A DNA stretch of 23,645 bases, taken from positions 1-23,645 of the forward strand of contig CAYUUV010000015.1 in assembly GCA_964448015.1 (NCBI GenBank), in the 5' to 3' direction. The DNA comes from JACKGS01 sp964448015. Its GTDB lineage: Bacteria; Patescibacteriota; Saccharimonadia; Saccharimonadales; UBA7683. Shown here piece by piece: positions 11,501-17,907 of the stretch (position 1 is the stretch's first letter; each line of letters begins with the position of its first letter). Position numbers and translations under genes: made by a program. A model generated the notes under the pieces. That model was given only the letters and a program-made list of their open reading frames with translations, made no database searches and was not told the origin of the DNA.

Positions 11501-11966
11501 ACAGGTTTTTACCACCGCTTTGTTCGGCAGTAAAGAAGATGCCCGGGCTGCGAATTAGCTGACTGACAACAACACGCTCAGCACCGTTGATAACAAAAGT
11601 ACCGCGGGTAGTCATCCACGGGTAGTCACCCAAGTAAATTTCTTGTTCTTTAACTTCACCAGTTACCTTATTGGTGAGCTCGACATTTGCGTAGAGCGGT
11701 GCGTCAAAGCTGACGTTATTTTCACGAGCGTCAAGTTCGCTAATTTTAGGATCAGCGAAACGATAGTCTTTAAAACGAAGCTCTAGCTTTGTTCCCGTGT
11801 AATCTTCAATCGGGTTGACTTCGGCAAAGATCTCTCCGAGACCTTCTTGTACAAAGTTTGTAAACGATGTGGTTTGATGTTCAATTAAGTTTGGTAGCGC
11901 TAGCGCGTCATCGACCTTGGTAAAGTAGACTCGCTTGTTGCGCTTTTTTACATCTGTCTTAGCCAT
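8538..11966 (-). CDS. rpoB: RNA polymerase beta subunit
   Basis: Second catalytic subunit of RNA polymerase, 1142 aa. The rifampicin-pocket region is clear (SSQLSQFMDQTNPLSEL, then HKRRLSSMGPGG, around residues 385-415). The residues equivalent to E. coli Q513, D516, H526 and S531 are all kept, so intrinsic rifampicin resistance is not predicted from this site. RERAGFEVRD, GYNFEDSI and RHGNKGV are also present. After the usual C-terminus (KELQGLSLRVDL) there is an acidic tail of about 80 residues rich in Asp and Glu. The last codons (8551-8573) resemble half of a REP palindrome. The AGGAG nearest the ATG is about 13 nt away, long for an SD. It is not fused to rpoC. Stop TAA. Confidence 0.98.
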   Translation of the reverse strand: MAKTDVKKRNKRVYFTKVDDALALPNLIEHQTTSFTNFVQEGLGEIFAEVNPIEDYTGTKLELRFKDYRFADPKISELDARENNVSFDAPLYANVELTNKVTGEVKEQEIYLGDYPWMTTRGTFVINGAERVVVSQLIRSPGIFFTAEQSGGKNLYGAKLIPGRGAWLEFETAANGAIYVKIDRRRKIAVTTLLRALGYAQTGQLKEIFKDVDTGEVNYLDATIAKDPSKGNSDALIEVYRRIRPGDLATVDNARSLIENVFFNFKRFDLSRVGRYKMNKRLELDVANTAENRVMRLDDLVAIVKEIIRLNNTQEAPDDIDSLANRRVKLVGELVQRQFRIGLLRMERNAKDRMSMSEIETVTPAQLINARPIVAAVREFFASSQLSQFMDQTNPLSELAHKRRLSSMGPGGLSRERAGFEVRDAHPTHYGRLCTVETPEGANIGLVLNLASYARVNEYGFIEAPYQVVKNGKVTKEIVYLDADEEKKAIIASAGLELKADGSFAEERVAARVKLQPEEVDAELVTHIDATRAQILGSTASLVPFVEKDNVGRALIASNQQKQAVPLIKTQAPVIGTGVEDVVAMNSGLVVYAEEDGTVTKAEANEVTVKYAKRSETYQLQHFVRTNEGSSMNQKVIVKTGDTVTAGQVLVDGMSSQGGELALGKDLTVAFMPWGGYNFEDSIVISRRIVEDDDLTSIHISDYMVEVRETKLGPEIVTRDIPNVSEESLRHLDENGIVRIGAEVKAGDILVGKITPKGEQELSSEERLLRAIFGEKAKDVRDTSQRMNNGKHGKVVGVKIFSRENGHDLKAGVLMQVQVFVAQMRKIAVGDKLAGRHGNKGVVARIMPQEDMPFTEDGTPVDIVLNPLGIPSRMNIGQLFEIHLGVAATALGYTAATPAFNGVPVSVIKEELKKAGLPEDGKQQLIDGRTGEYFKERVSVGVMHIIKLHHMVADKIHARSIGPYTMVTQQPLGGKAQNGGQRFGEMEVWALEAYGAANTLQEMLTLKSDDVYGRSKAYESIIKQEPIVGPKIPESFNVLVKELQGLSLRVDLITTEGKEIDAEEVLEATVAEEAENLPEVHPEQSTPMDVTEEMVASEFEVLDDIGTSDVATDDMAALSDDDDTNNDNDENPSTEFGVKEEA

Positions 11967-12071
11967 AGGCAGAAAAAAGCTCCTTAGCCTTGCAAAGTGT
12001 CAGGTAAAAAACCTTCTGCTCTGCAAATGCATTAAATTAAAATTGATCACCGAAGTTCCCTTAAGTCGTCT

Positions 12072-12155
12072 GTTTTGCTCACGTGCACTAAAAGCAAAAC
12101 TTCACTTACACTACCTCTTGATACCCATTCTGGAGGATGATTTCAAAAAAGTCAA
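12072..12155 (-). promoter_or_regulatory. rpoB promoter and leader hairpin
   Basis: Minus sense: TTGACT (12155-12150), 17-nt spacer, CAGAAT (12132-12127), a plausible sigma70-type promoter with a modest -10. About 20-50 nt into the transcript, GTTTTGCT (12100-12093) pairs with AGCAAAAC (12079-12072), an 8-bp hairpin with a 13-nt loop containing CACGTG. The whole rpoB leader would be about 150 nt. No L10 or L12 gene precedes rpoB here, so readthrough from the clpP unit is the alternative source of transcripts. Confidence 0.4.
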
Positions 12156-12190
12156 TACTATGCATGTATGCTGGGTGGAAATGGCACATA

Positions 12191-12859
12191 CTAGCCGCAC
12201 GCAGGATCTTCGTGTACCCACAAGTTTCTTGGTTGCGTAATGCCATCGCCGAGTCGTGCAAGCTGCTGTCTGGGTGTTGAAACTGCGCTAACTAATTCAC
12301 CATTGCGCTTTGTTGCCCGGTGCATACCCACCTTTGATGCCACGCGAGCGGCCGCGTCGTTTTCAGGGCGAATCAATGTCACATTCATTGCGACTTCACC
12401 AGCATCAACTGGCCGCAAACGCTGAGTGAGCACATAGGCAAGTCCCTGTGTCGCAACTGTTTCAGGCCGATCTTTGCTTGTCCAGCCGGCCACAAGAGCA
12501 GCTTCTTTAAGGGCATGCACGCTCAGTAGACCCCCGTACGGGCTACCGTGCCAGGCTTGAAAGACTTTGAGCGTTCTTTGTTGATTCATAGTGAGAAGAC
12601 TCTTCGTGGCTACGCCATAGATCCGCGTATTTTCAGGATCTGTTGCAACCCACGCACAAAAACCAGATTGTGTATCTGCCGAGGCTGTTGCGGCTCGTCG
12701 AGCCGACTGTTGAGCTGTTTCTTCGTTCCAATAACGGTCGACCATGTTGGGAAAATCAGTCGTTAGCCGCTCATGGTTATCCATTACCGTGTAGCGAAGG
12801 TTTCGCGCATCAGCTGCTTCTATGGGTCGTATGGTGAATGTGTCTGCTTCAAGAATCAT
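12191..12859 (-). CDS. GNAT-like acetyltransferase, 222 aa
   Basis: Probable acetyl-CoA-dependent N-acetyltransferase with the GNAT (RimJ/RimL-like) fold. The N-terminus FTIRPIEAADARNLRYTV matches strand 1 and helix 1 of that group. RPENDAAARVASKVGMHR (residues ~166-183) matches the C-terminal motif in which Asn and Ala/Ser residues precede a K-x-G-M/F turn. The acetyl-CoA pyrophosphate loop (Q/R-x-x-G-x-G/A) is not obvious, so substrate and activity are open. It follows the 204-aa orphan by 33 nt and is last in the clpP unit. A TATAGA 7 nt before the ATG might be a weak internal promoter, but no good -35 is seen. Stop TAG; no terminator before the rpoB promoter. Confidence 0.65.
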   Translation of the reverse strand: MILEADTFTIRPIEAADARNLRYTVMDNHERLTTDFPNMVDRYWNEETAQQSARRAATASADTQSGFCAWVATDPENTRIYGVATKSLLTMNQQRTLKVFQAWHGSPYGGLLSVHALKEAALVAGWTSKDRPETVATQGLAYVLTQRLRPVDAGEVAMNVTLIRPENDAAARVASKVGMHRATKRNGELVSAVSTPRQQLARLGDGITQPRNLWVHEDPACG

Positions 12860-12892
12860 AACTACATCTATACCACAATCTGGTATGTATTA

Positions 12893-13507
12893 CTAGGCAC
12901 AGCGATGTAAGTGTGTGTTGGAAACCAAGTGCAGGTCACTACCATCACTGCGCTCACAGAAGTTTAAGGCGTGGTAGCCAACTGCTGCAGCGTGTCGAAG
13001 CGATACATACTTTTCAACCGACCCACCGCCAACCGGCACCTGTACATTGCCATGATTAATCTGTGCTGCTTGTTGCAATGTCTCAAACAACAATGTTCCA
13101 AGTGTAGGATTCACAGCCTCTGCTACCGCATCAGCATTCATAAAACCTTCTACGACCGTACTGGGCGGTTTTCTTGCGAGCATGCGCCTGCGTGTGTCTT
13201 GGGCAATCAGGCCAATCGGTCGATACCACAGGTGAGAAAGTGGCTGACCATCTTCATCTACACTACAAGAAATAACCGAACTGGATATAGCTCTAAATCG
13301 TCTTGGTATTTTTTTATTGTGCAGTAGGCTAAAATATTCGGCAATGTCCTCAGGCAACCCGGCACTTTGTAGGTCTTCAGCCGTAACAGCCTCCAGCAGG
13401 TCGTGGAGTTGATCGCGTCGTGATGAAAAGAATGCAAACTGCTCAACAGGTTGTAGCTTGACAAATGGTTCGGTAGTCGGCTTGTGCAACGATGTTTCGC
13501 AGGTCAC
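12893..13507 (-). CDS. Orphan protein in the clpP unit, 204 aa
   Basis: No recognised family. A soluble, mixed alpha/beta protein without signal peptide or membrane segment. The GTG start is well supported by AAGGAGA 6-7 nt upstream, which begins immediately after the clpP stop. Only 16 nt separate the genes, so it is co-transcribed and likely translationally linked with clpP. It should share the CIRCE/HrcA control of clpP. A role in protein quality control is suggested only by position. Stop TAG. Confidence 0.75.
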   Translation of the reverse strand: MTCETSLHKPTTEPFVKLQPVEQFAFFSSRRDQLHDLLEAVTAEDLQSAGLPEDIAEYFSLLHNKKIPRRFRAISSSVISCSVDEDGQPLSHLWYRPIGLIAQDTRRRMLARKPPSTVVEGFMNADAVAEAVNPTLGTLLFETLQQAAQINHGNVQVPVGGGSVEKYVSLRHAAAVGYHALNFCERSDGSDLHLVSNTHLHRCA

Positions 13508-13523
13508 GTTACATCTCCTTATT

Positions 13524-14114
13524 TTAAGAATACTTGGGCGGCTTAGTAATAATGCTATCCACCAAACCGTATTTTTTTGCTTCCTCAGCGGTCATCCAAA
13601 AATCCCGCTCCATATCGACATGAATTTTTTCAGCCTTCTGGCCAGTATTCTTAGCCATAATACTTTCGAGTAAACGCTTCAAGCGCAGGCTTTCTTTCAG
13701 ATCTATTTCTTGATCTGTTACCTTGCCTCTGGTGCCACTTGATGGCTGGTGAATCATCACCGTAGCGTGCGGCAATAAGAACCGCTTCCCCTTTGCACCG
13801 GCACTCAGCAGAAACGCAGCGGCTGACGCCTGAACGCCAATACCGACCGTTTGAATATCATTTTGAAGATAGTTCATGGTGTCGTAAATAGCCAGGGCGT
13901 CATAGACGCTCCCGCCCGGACTGTTGATGTACATATAAATGTCTTTTTTAGGGTCTTCCGACTGCAAAAATAGCAACTGCGCCACAATCAAGCCAGCTGT
14001 ATGTTCATTCACTTCGTCGTGCAGAAAAATAATACGGTCACGCAGCAAGCGACTGTAAATATCAAAGGCGCGTTCGCCTTGTCCAGATGGCTCGATGACA
14101 GTTGGGACTAACAT
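13524..14114 (-). CDS. clpP: ATP-dependent Clp protease proteolytic subunit
   Basis: Serine peptidase of the ClpP barrel, degrading proteins fed by Clp ATPases in the cytoplasm. At 196 aa it is full length, and the catalytic triad falls at Ser97 (ASAAAF context), His122 (MIHQP) and Asp171 (MERD). The nucleophile motif, usually ASMGA, is ASAAA here, but the Ser is kept. The oxyanion-side motif INSPGGSV (63-70) is intact. GAGG lies 4 nt before the ATG. Upstream is a perfect CIRCE element overlapping the promoter, so it is a heat-shock gene under HrcA. Trigger factor lies upstream, a common neighbour of clpP. No clpX is in the window. Stop TAA. Confidence 0.97.
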   Translation of the reverse strand: MLVPTVIEPSGQGERAFDIYSRLLRDRIIFLHDEVNEHTAGLIVAQLLFLQSEDPKKDIYMYINSPGGSVYDALAIYDTMNYLQNDIQTVGIGVQASAAAFLLSAGAKGKRFLLPHATVMIHQPSSGTRGKVTDQEIDLKESLRLKRLLESIMAKNTGQKAEKIHVDMERDFWMTAEEAKKYGLVDSIITKPPKYS

Positions 14115-14135
14115 AATACCTCAAGTGTATGATAT

Positions 14136-14162
14136 TTAGCACTCTTACGTCAAGAGTGCTAA
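14136..14162. promoter_or_regulatory. CIRCE operator (HrcA site) at the clpP promoter
   Basis: TTAGCACTC, a 9-nt spacer and GAGTGCTAA: a perfect match to the CIRCE consensus bound by the heat-shock repressor HrcA. Minus sense TTGACG within the spacer and TACACT 18 nt further on give a clpP promoter overlapping the operator, so HrcA should block initiation. The element begins 22 nt upstream of the clpP ATG. CIRCE usually controls groESL or dnaK; clpP is a less common target. Confidence 0.93.
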
Positions 14163-14171
14163 ATGCTTTTG

Positions 14172-14429
14172 TTAAACACTGGTATCGACTGGGGTTTCTT
14201 CATTGGTTTTTTCATGTGGCGATGGCACTTCACTTGGCCTACTACACTCCGCGGCAAGGCGCTTATTTTGTCTCCACAAGAGAGCCCCGCCCACAACCCC
14301 AACTACCACTGCAGCACCGAGGCTTATACTCCCGACAGCATCAAGAATACGCGTATCAATTGGGGGTTCATAATCCTGAGTACCGTACAAAACAGCATGG
14401 GTTTCGACGTTTGCTATCCATACACCCAT
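14172..14429 (-). CDS. Small single-pass membrane protein, 85 aa
   Basis: Unrecognised. One transmembrane helix at about residues 32-52 (DAVGSISLGAAVVVGVVGG) is followed by a basic stretch (RQNKR) and a polar tail of ~30 residues. By the positive-inside rule the C-terminus should be cytoplasmic. It starts 11 nt after the tig stop and ends 9 nt before the CIRCE element, so it is the second gene of the tig transcript. The SD is weak, suggesting dependence on tig translation. Stop TAA. Confidence 0.65.
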   Translation of the reverse strand: MGVWIANVETHAVLYGTQDYEPPIDTRILDAVGSISLGAAVVVGVVGGALLWRQNKRLAAECSRPSEVPSPHEKTNEETPVDTSV

Positions 14430-14440
14430 TACACGCTCGC

Positions 14441-15721
14441 TTACTTTGTTACAATTTCAACAAGTCGGTCAACCGTTTTTTCGGTCAGAAGACGTGAGGC
14501 AACTTCGCGTTGCATTTCAGGCTGGTCAAACTGATCGGCTTGCTGCTGATATTGCTGTTTATAGACTGCGATACGGGCAGAAACTTCTTCTTTAGAAACG
14601 GTAATTTGTTCTTTTTCAGCCACTTCTGCCAGCACCATGCCAACCGAAACGCGTCGTTCAGCCTGCGGCTTGAGTTCTTTTTCTTTCCACGCTTCTGCGT
14701 CTTTGAAGCCTTCTTGTTTCAGATATTCCGCCTGTGTAATGCCCCGGTAAACAAGGTTCTGATTAAAATCTTGCTCGAGCATTGCAATTTGATCAGTTAC
14801 CAACACTTCAGGCAAAATCAAGCTGCTCTTTTTAACCAATTCTTCAACTATTTGATCTTTCAGCGCATTAAGTGCTTCTGAGTCTTTTTGCTCAATCAGT
14901 TGCGCTTTGACATCTTTCTTCAATTCTTCCAGTTTTTTAAATGGACCAACCGATGCTGCAAAGGCATCGTCCAATTTTGGCAACGCTACCGCGTTCACCG
15001 TTTTCACGGTTACTGAAAATGTAATATCTGTACCGGCAAGATGTTTTGCGTGATATTCCTTAGGGAACTTCAGTTTTAGATCTTTTGTATCACCTTTTTT
15101 GACACCAACCAGACCTTCTTCAAAGCCAGGAATAAAAGATTTACTACCCAGTGTTAACGGATAGTCCTTACCACTTGCACCAGCAACAGCTTTTCCGGCC
15201 TTATCCGTACCTTCAAAGTCGATGATGACTTCGTCACCATCTTTGGCTGCTTTGTCGCTTTCTTTTTTCACAGCAGAGCGTGTCAGAAGATTCTGCAGCA
15301 CTTCGTCGATCTCTTTTACGGTCACTGAAGCTTTTGTGGTCTGTTTTTTAATTTTAGTGTAGTCTCCCAGCTTAATTTTCGGCATAACATCAACTTCAGC
15401 GTCAAAAGAAAGTTCAGTATAGGGCACAAATTTACCAATGGTTACCTCGGGCTGATTCAGGGTGCGCAGCTTTTCTTGCTCAACCGCTTTACCATAAAAG
15501 TCGTTAATAGCATGATTAATAACGCTCATTTGTAGCTGATTGCTATCCATTTGTTTTTCAACAACAGTCAGAGGTGCCTTACCCTTTCGAAAGCCGGCAA
15601 CCTTGATGTTCTTGGCCTGCTCTTGCAGTTCATGCTGCTTTGCATGCGTGAGCTCCTCTAAGCCAAGGGCGATACTTAATTTAACTTTTGTCTCTGAGAT
15701 ATCTTTACGTGTTACTTGCAT
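14441..15721 (-). CDS. tig: Trigger factor
   Basis: Ribosome-bound chaperone and prolyl isomerase that receives nascent chains at the exit tunnel. At 426 aa it is full length. The N-terminal ribosome-binding domain holds the signature GFRKGKAP (residues 44-51). The FKBP-like domain (~150-240) contains IDFEGT and FIPGFEEGLVGVKKGD. The C-terminal helical arms are rich in Lys, Glu and Gln. There is no SD; instead a TATAAT lies only 8 nt before the ATG, so the mRNA should be leaderless or nearly so. It is followed by the small membrane protein and then the separately controlled clpP. Stop TAA. Confidence 0.96.
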   Translation of the reverse strand: MQVTRKDISETKVKLSIALGLEELTHAKQHELQEQAKNIKVAGFRKGKAPLTVVEKQMDSNQLQMSVINHAINDFYGKAVEQEKLRTLNQPEVTIGKFVPYTELSFDAEVDVMPKIKLGDYTKIKKQTTKASVTVKEIDEVLQNLLTRSAVKKESDKAAKDGDEVIIDFEGTDKAGKAVAGASGKDYPLTLGSKSFIPGFEEGLVGVKKGDTKDLKLKFPKEYHAKHLAGTDITFSVTVKTVNAVALPKLDDAFAASVGPFKKLEELKKDVKAQLIEQKDSEALNALKDQIVEELVKKSSLILPEVLVTDQIAMLEQDFNQNLVYRGITQAEYLKQEGFKDAEAWKEKELKPQAERRVSVGMVLAEVAEKEQITVSKEEVSARIAVYKQQYQQQADQFDQPEMQREVASRLLTEKTVDRLVEIVTK

Positions 15722-15729
15722 AAGATGTG

Positions 15730-15758
15730 ATTATACCTCAACAGATCCAAGATGTCAC
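15730..15758 (-). promoter_or_regulatory. tig promoter, predicted leaderless start
   Basis: Minus sense GTGACA (15758-15753), 17-nt spacer, perfect TATAAT (15735-15730). Eight nt then separate the -10 from the tig ATG. A start 7 nt downstream of the -10 would place the 5' end within 1-2 nt of the start codon. Confidence 0.8.
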
Positions 15759-15775
15759 TGTATTATTGTAGAAAT

Positions 15776-15797
15776 AAAAAAAGCCCACTTCAGGACT
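15776..15797 (-). terminator. Terminator of the putative structured RNA
   Basis: In minus sense AGTCC pairs with GGGCT (one G-U pair), loop TGAAGT, followed by seven T (15782-15776). It lies just after the closing helix of the RNA candidate and just upstream of the tig -35. A further six-T run follows the closing helix directly (15807-15802). Confidence 0.65.
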
Positions 15798-16380
15798 AAT
15801 GAAAAAATAACAGTATGTAAGATGAGAGCGTGGACCCCAGAGAGAACTGCCACTTTGTGACAAAGTTCTCTCTGGGGACTCCAGCTATATTCGTGAAGCC
15901 AAGCTTCACTTGAGCCCCTTTCGCGGGGCAAGAAGTAACGCGCCCGATCATGCTGATCATTTTCCCCATTTTGGGGATGTTGTCCAAGCAAGTCGGTATC
16001 GGGATCCCCTAGGGCCCCTATCTAATTGATCTTTGACACTTCTTCATCCTTTTACCGGGTTCTCCCCGGTAGGTTTGCGGGCAGCGGGTTGATGGAGTAT
16101 GTGAACGGAGGTGGCCCCTAACAAGGGGCTAGGTTCTTCGCTTAATCAATATCTCCTTCTACTGTTGATGCCAGGTGATGCATCCGAGAATCTTTAATGT
16201 TGACCCCGGAAGGCATTACCAACAACATCTTGTGGTGACTAGGATTACCGCACTGGTGCTCTTGTGCATGTGCAGCTTTTGATATTCGATACAAATACCT
16301 AAAGCTGCACACGCATATCTTACATACTGTTAATGATCGCTGAGAGCTTCTTGTTAAAAACATGCGCTCATCAAGCTAAA
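15776..16380 (-). ncRNA. Candidate ~600-nt structured non-coding RNA
   Basis: No convincing gene, but a complete RNA transcription unit. A consensus promoter (16387-16415) points to a start near 16380 and a terminator lies at 15776-15797. The ends are joined by a perfect 16-bp helix (16317-16332 with 15808-15823). A 15-bp stem with one G-U pair stacks next to it (16301-16315 with 16265-16279). Further hairpins are 16114-16129, 16053-16071 (7 bp), 15963-15977, 15946-15958, 15914-15929, 15893-15909 (7 bp) and a perfect 14-bp stem (15835-15848 with 15864-15877). I looked for RNase P RNA hallmarks (GAGGAAAGUCC, ACAGAA), a tmRNA 3' end (TTCGA..CCA) and group I/II intron cores and found none. Size and closed layout recall large ornate RNAs such as OLE or ROOL, but no homology is claimed. 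Confidence 0.6.
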
Positions 16381-16386
16381 ATGAAC

Positions 16387-16415
16387 ATTGTACAGCATAT
16401 TTTGTTATTTGTCAA
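16387..16415 (-). promoter_or_regulatory. Strong promoter of the structured RNA
   Basis: Minus sense: perfect TTGACA (16415-16410), 17-nt spacer, TACAAT (16392-16387, 5/6). This is the best sigma70-type promoter in the window, in an AT-rich stretch. No SD precedes any ATG near the predicted start, as expected for a non-coding transcript. Confidence 0.85.
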
Positions 16416-16624
16416 TAACATTTATTAATAATCGGTAATCTGGCTCACACTTAATAGTTTATTTTTTCTCACCTATTTGCCGACAGATATGTAGTGCCCG
16501 TTCAACCATCCTGGCCATTCTGTCTGTCATAATGTACTCACTTTGACATAAAGATTAGCTATTTTACGCAAAGTGCCGCATACTATAAAGTAGTTAACTA
16601 TAAATGTGAGTGGAGGAAACTGAA
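16416..16624. other. AT-rich intergenic stretch
   Basis: No gene is supported. It holds GACAGA..TCTGTC inverted words (about 16482-16527) and two copies of ACTATAAA (about 16581-16604) just upstream of the 19-codon gene; these are candidate -10 boxes but lack a good -35. A 23-codon minus-strand reading frame (16459-16530) has no SD and is not annotated. Confidence 0.4.
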
Positions 16625-16684
16625 ATGTCAAAAGACAAAGGCCGCAAAGAAAAGAAGAAACCTAAACAAACAAAGGCAAGTTAA
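16625..16684 (+). CDS. Lys-rich micropeptide, 19 aa
   Basis: The peptide is MSKDKGRKEKKKPKQTKAS, very basic. GGAGG lies 8 nt before the ATG, one of the best SD sequences here, which argues that it is translated. Similar short MSK-x-KG-x-K-rich peptides occur in many bacteria as uncharacterised proteins, to my recollection usually 40-60 aa. Its TAA is followed directly by the in-frame GTG start of the next gene. The pair could be two coupled genes, or one gene with a stop between a basic leader and the main domain. Confidence 0.6.
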   Translation: MSKDKGRKEKKKPKQTKAS

Positions 16685-16909
16685 GTGGCTGCCGTCGCCT
16701 ACTCTCTTGAAGTTGCCGCAGAAGAACTCAGACAACTTGAAGACGACCCTTCTATGAACACGATCGGTGCCTATAGCCCAACCGCGCTCGAATACCCTGA
16801 CCAAATCCGCCCATTTAGCGAAGTTCATCTTGAATATCTACGTAAAAATAAACACGTCAACCCCGACCACTACATTTCAAACCTCAAAATAATGCTCAAA
16901 ATACGCTAG
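16685..16909 (+). CDS. Small orphan protein, 74 aa
   Basis: No recognised family. GTG start directly after the TAA of the micropeptide, in the same frame, so translation depends on reinitiation or readthrough. There is only AAGG about 8 nt before it, inside the micropeptide. The first 25 residues are helical and acidic; the C-terminal half is more basic and aromatic. No membrane segment. Stop TAG. Confidence 0.55.
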   Translation: MAAVAYSLEVAAEELRQLEDDPSMNTIGAYSPTALEYPDQIRPFSEVHLEYLRKNKHVNPDHYISNLKIMLKIR

Positions 16910-16920
16910 TCATACACAGT

Positions 16921-16968
16921 GTATTAGTTGGTAGTGGTTAGTTTGTAGTTTGTAGTTTTTGGTTACTG
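16921..16968. repeat. T/G-rich word-repeat tract
   Basis: Repeating words built on TTAGTTGGTAG and GTAGTTT (GTAGTTTGTAGTTT near 16945-16958). It resembles in style the tracts near rpsL and rpsG: short, imperfect, phased words found only between genes. Confidence 0.45.
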
Positions 16969-17016
16969 TATTTCAACTGTGTTACATCAGAATCACACGT
17001 CAGACTACCAGTCGCC

Positions 17017-17084
17017 GTCATCTCAAGCCTGTCGAGAGATCTGCTAGTAATCGCAACTAGATCTCTCGACAAGCTCGAGATGAC
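17017..17084. repeat. REP-like palindrome
   Basis: A 68-bp imperfect palindrome with outer arms GTCATCTC..GAGATGAC and an inner core GTCGAGAGATCT..AGATCTCTCGAC around a ~16-nt loop. A longer copy lies at 19433-19533, and degenerate halves at 700-716, 3612-3633 and 8551-8573. It resembles the CTTCGACAAGCTCAGG-type dispersed palindromes common in environmental bacterial genomes. No transposase is adjacent. Confidence 0.85.
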
Positions 17085-17207
17085 GGGCCGTGGGGTGTTG
17101 TTTGTACCGCGGTTCAGGTTGTGTGGCCTTGACTTTTCATTAGTTTATATGTTGAATATATACGCTACACCAAAGGTTGGTGAGCATACTTTTGTATGGA
17201 GGTTAGT

Positions 17208-17381
17208 GTGGAGATCATTGCGTTCATAGTAGTAACTCTCGTCATGGCAGCAAATGTGTGGCTAGCGGTGAACTGCTGCTACACGCGTGATGGAAATCCT
17301 GCGAATTGCTTCGCCGTAGCGGCATTCAATTTGCCAATAGCCATCTTCCTCGCAATCAGAGTCGCTGCTGTTGTCAGCTAA
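17208..17381 (+). CDS. Small two-helix membrane protein, 57 aa
   Basis: Unrecognised. Two hydrophobic helices (about residues 2-22 and 34-55) are joined by a short loop with Cys-Cys and a further Cys. I choose the GTG at 17208 because GGAGG lies 5 nt before it; the in-frame ATG at 17196 has no SD and would itself contain that SD. The upstream region carries TTGACT..TTGAAT (17 nt apart) and the decamer TACGCTACAC (17161-17170) shared with the operator-like site at 1051. Stop TAA, followed by a hairpin. Confidence 0.6.
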   Translation: MEIIAFIVVTLVMAANVWLAVNCCYTRDGNPANCFAVAAFNLPIAIFLAIRVAAVVS

Positions 17382-17397
17382 GTAGTAAGAGTTTTAG

Positions 17398-17447
17398 GCT
17401 CTGTGGTGCAATAAAGAGGTCTGGTATCAGCCAGGGCGCCACAGAGC
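17398..17447 (+). other. 12-bp hairpin after the two-helix protein
   Basis: GCTCTGTGGTGC (17398-17409) pairs with GCGCCACAGAGC (17436-17447), one G-U pair, 26-nt loop. It lies 17 nt after the stop, has no T-run, and is possibly a 3'-end or termination structure. From 17448 to 17654 I see no gene, only a nested small inverted repeat (GAGCG/CGCTC inside CCAAG/CTTGG, about 17543-17581). Confidence 0.5.
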
Positions 17448-17654
17448 TAGTAATTATATCACTGCTACACACAAACTCTATACTTTGTATCACCGTGCGA
17501 TGTGCACACTATGTATTGCGCCATAATGGCAGAACAGTAGTATTGTGCACCCAAGGGAATTGAGCGAGATACGCTCACTTGGTATCGCACGGTTTTTATA
17601 TGGAAATTTTCTAGAAAACTATCGACTTCAATTCTCAGTAATTCTGCTTGAAAC

Positions 17655-17903
17655 CTATAAACTCTCGAGTGGGATACCTGTTTTTTCAGAGACTTTTCTG
17701 GCCCAGACAAGCAGTTTCTCGAACTGGCTGTCACGAGCCCGCAGTTCAATCTCCTGCTCATCAAGACGATTCACAAAACGATCAATGGTCCGCTGCAACG
17801 AATCCAGGCTTGATTGAGAGGCTTTTTCATCTAATTTTTCATTCACTTCACTACGAAAGTCTTCGATATATGTGAAAAGTTTTGTGAATTGATCGTCGTT
17901 CAT
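17655..17903 (-). CDS. Small coiled-coil protein, 82 aa
   Basis: No recognised family. Almost entirely alpha-helical with a heptad pattern at residues 8-70 (LDSLQRTIDRFVNRLDEQEI), so a dimeric or oligomeric coiled coil is likely. No signal or membrane segment. It starts 4 nt after the hisS TAG with no clear SD, so it is co-translated with hisS and shares its control. Stop TAG. Confidence 0.75.
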   Translation of the reverse strand: MNDDQFTKLFTYIEDFRSEVNEKLDEKASQSSLDSLQRTIDRFVNRLDEQEIELRARDSQFEKLLVWARKVSEKTGIPLESL

Positions 17904-17907
17904 AATT

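Noticed and set aside
16142..16363. A 73-aa minus-strand frame with a zinc-finger-like Cx2C..Hx3H pattern
   Set aside because: It has no SD, overlaps both strands of the closing and second helices of the RNA candidate, and the Cys/His spacing (Cx2Cx14Hx3H) is off for a C2H2 finger.
15776..16380. Identity of the structured RNA as RNase P RNA, tmRNA, 6S RNA or an intron
   Set aside because: None of the core conserved strings (GAGGAAAGUCC, ACAGAA, a tRNA-like TTCGA..CCA end, domain V) could be found on either strand.
16459..16530. A 23-codon minus-strand frame (starts MTDRMARMVERA)
   Set aside because: No ribosome site or convincing promoter; too short to support from sequence alone.
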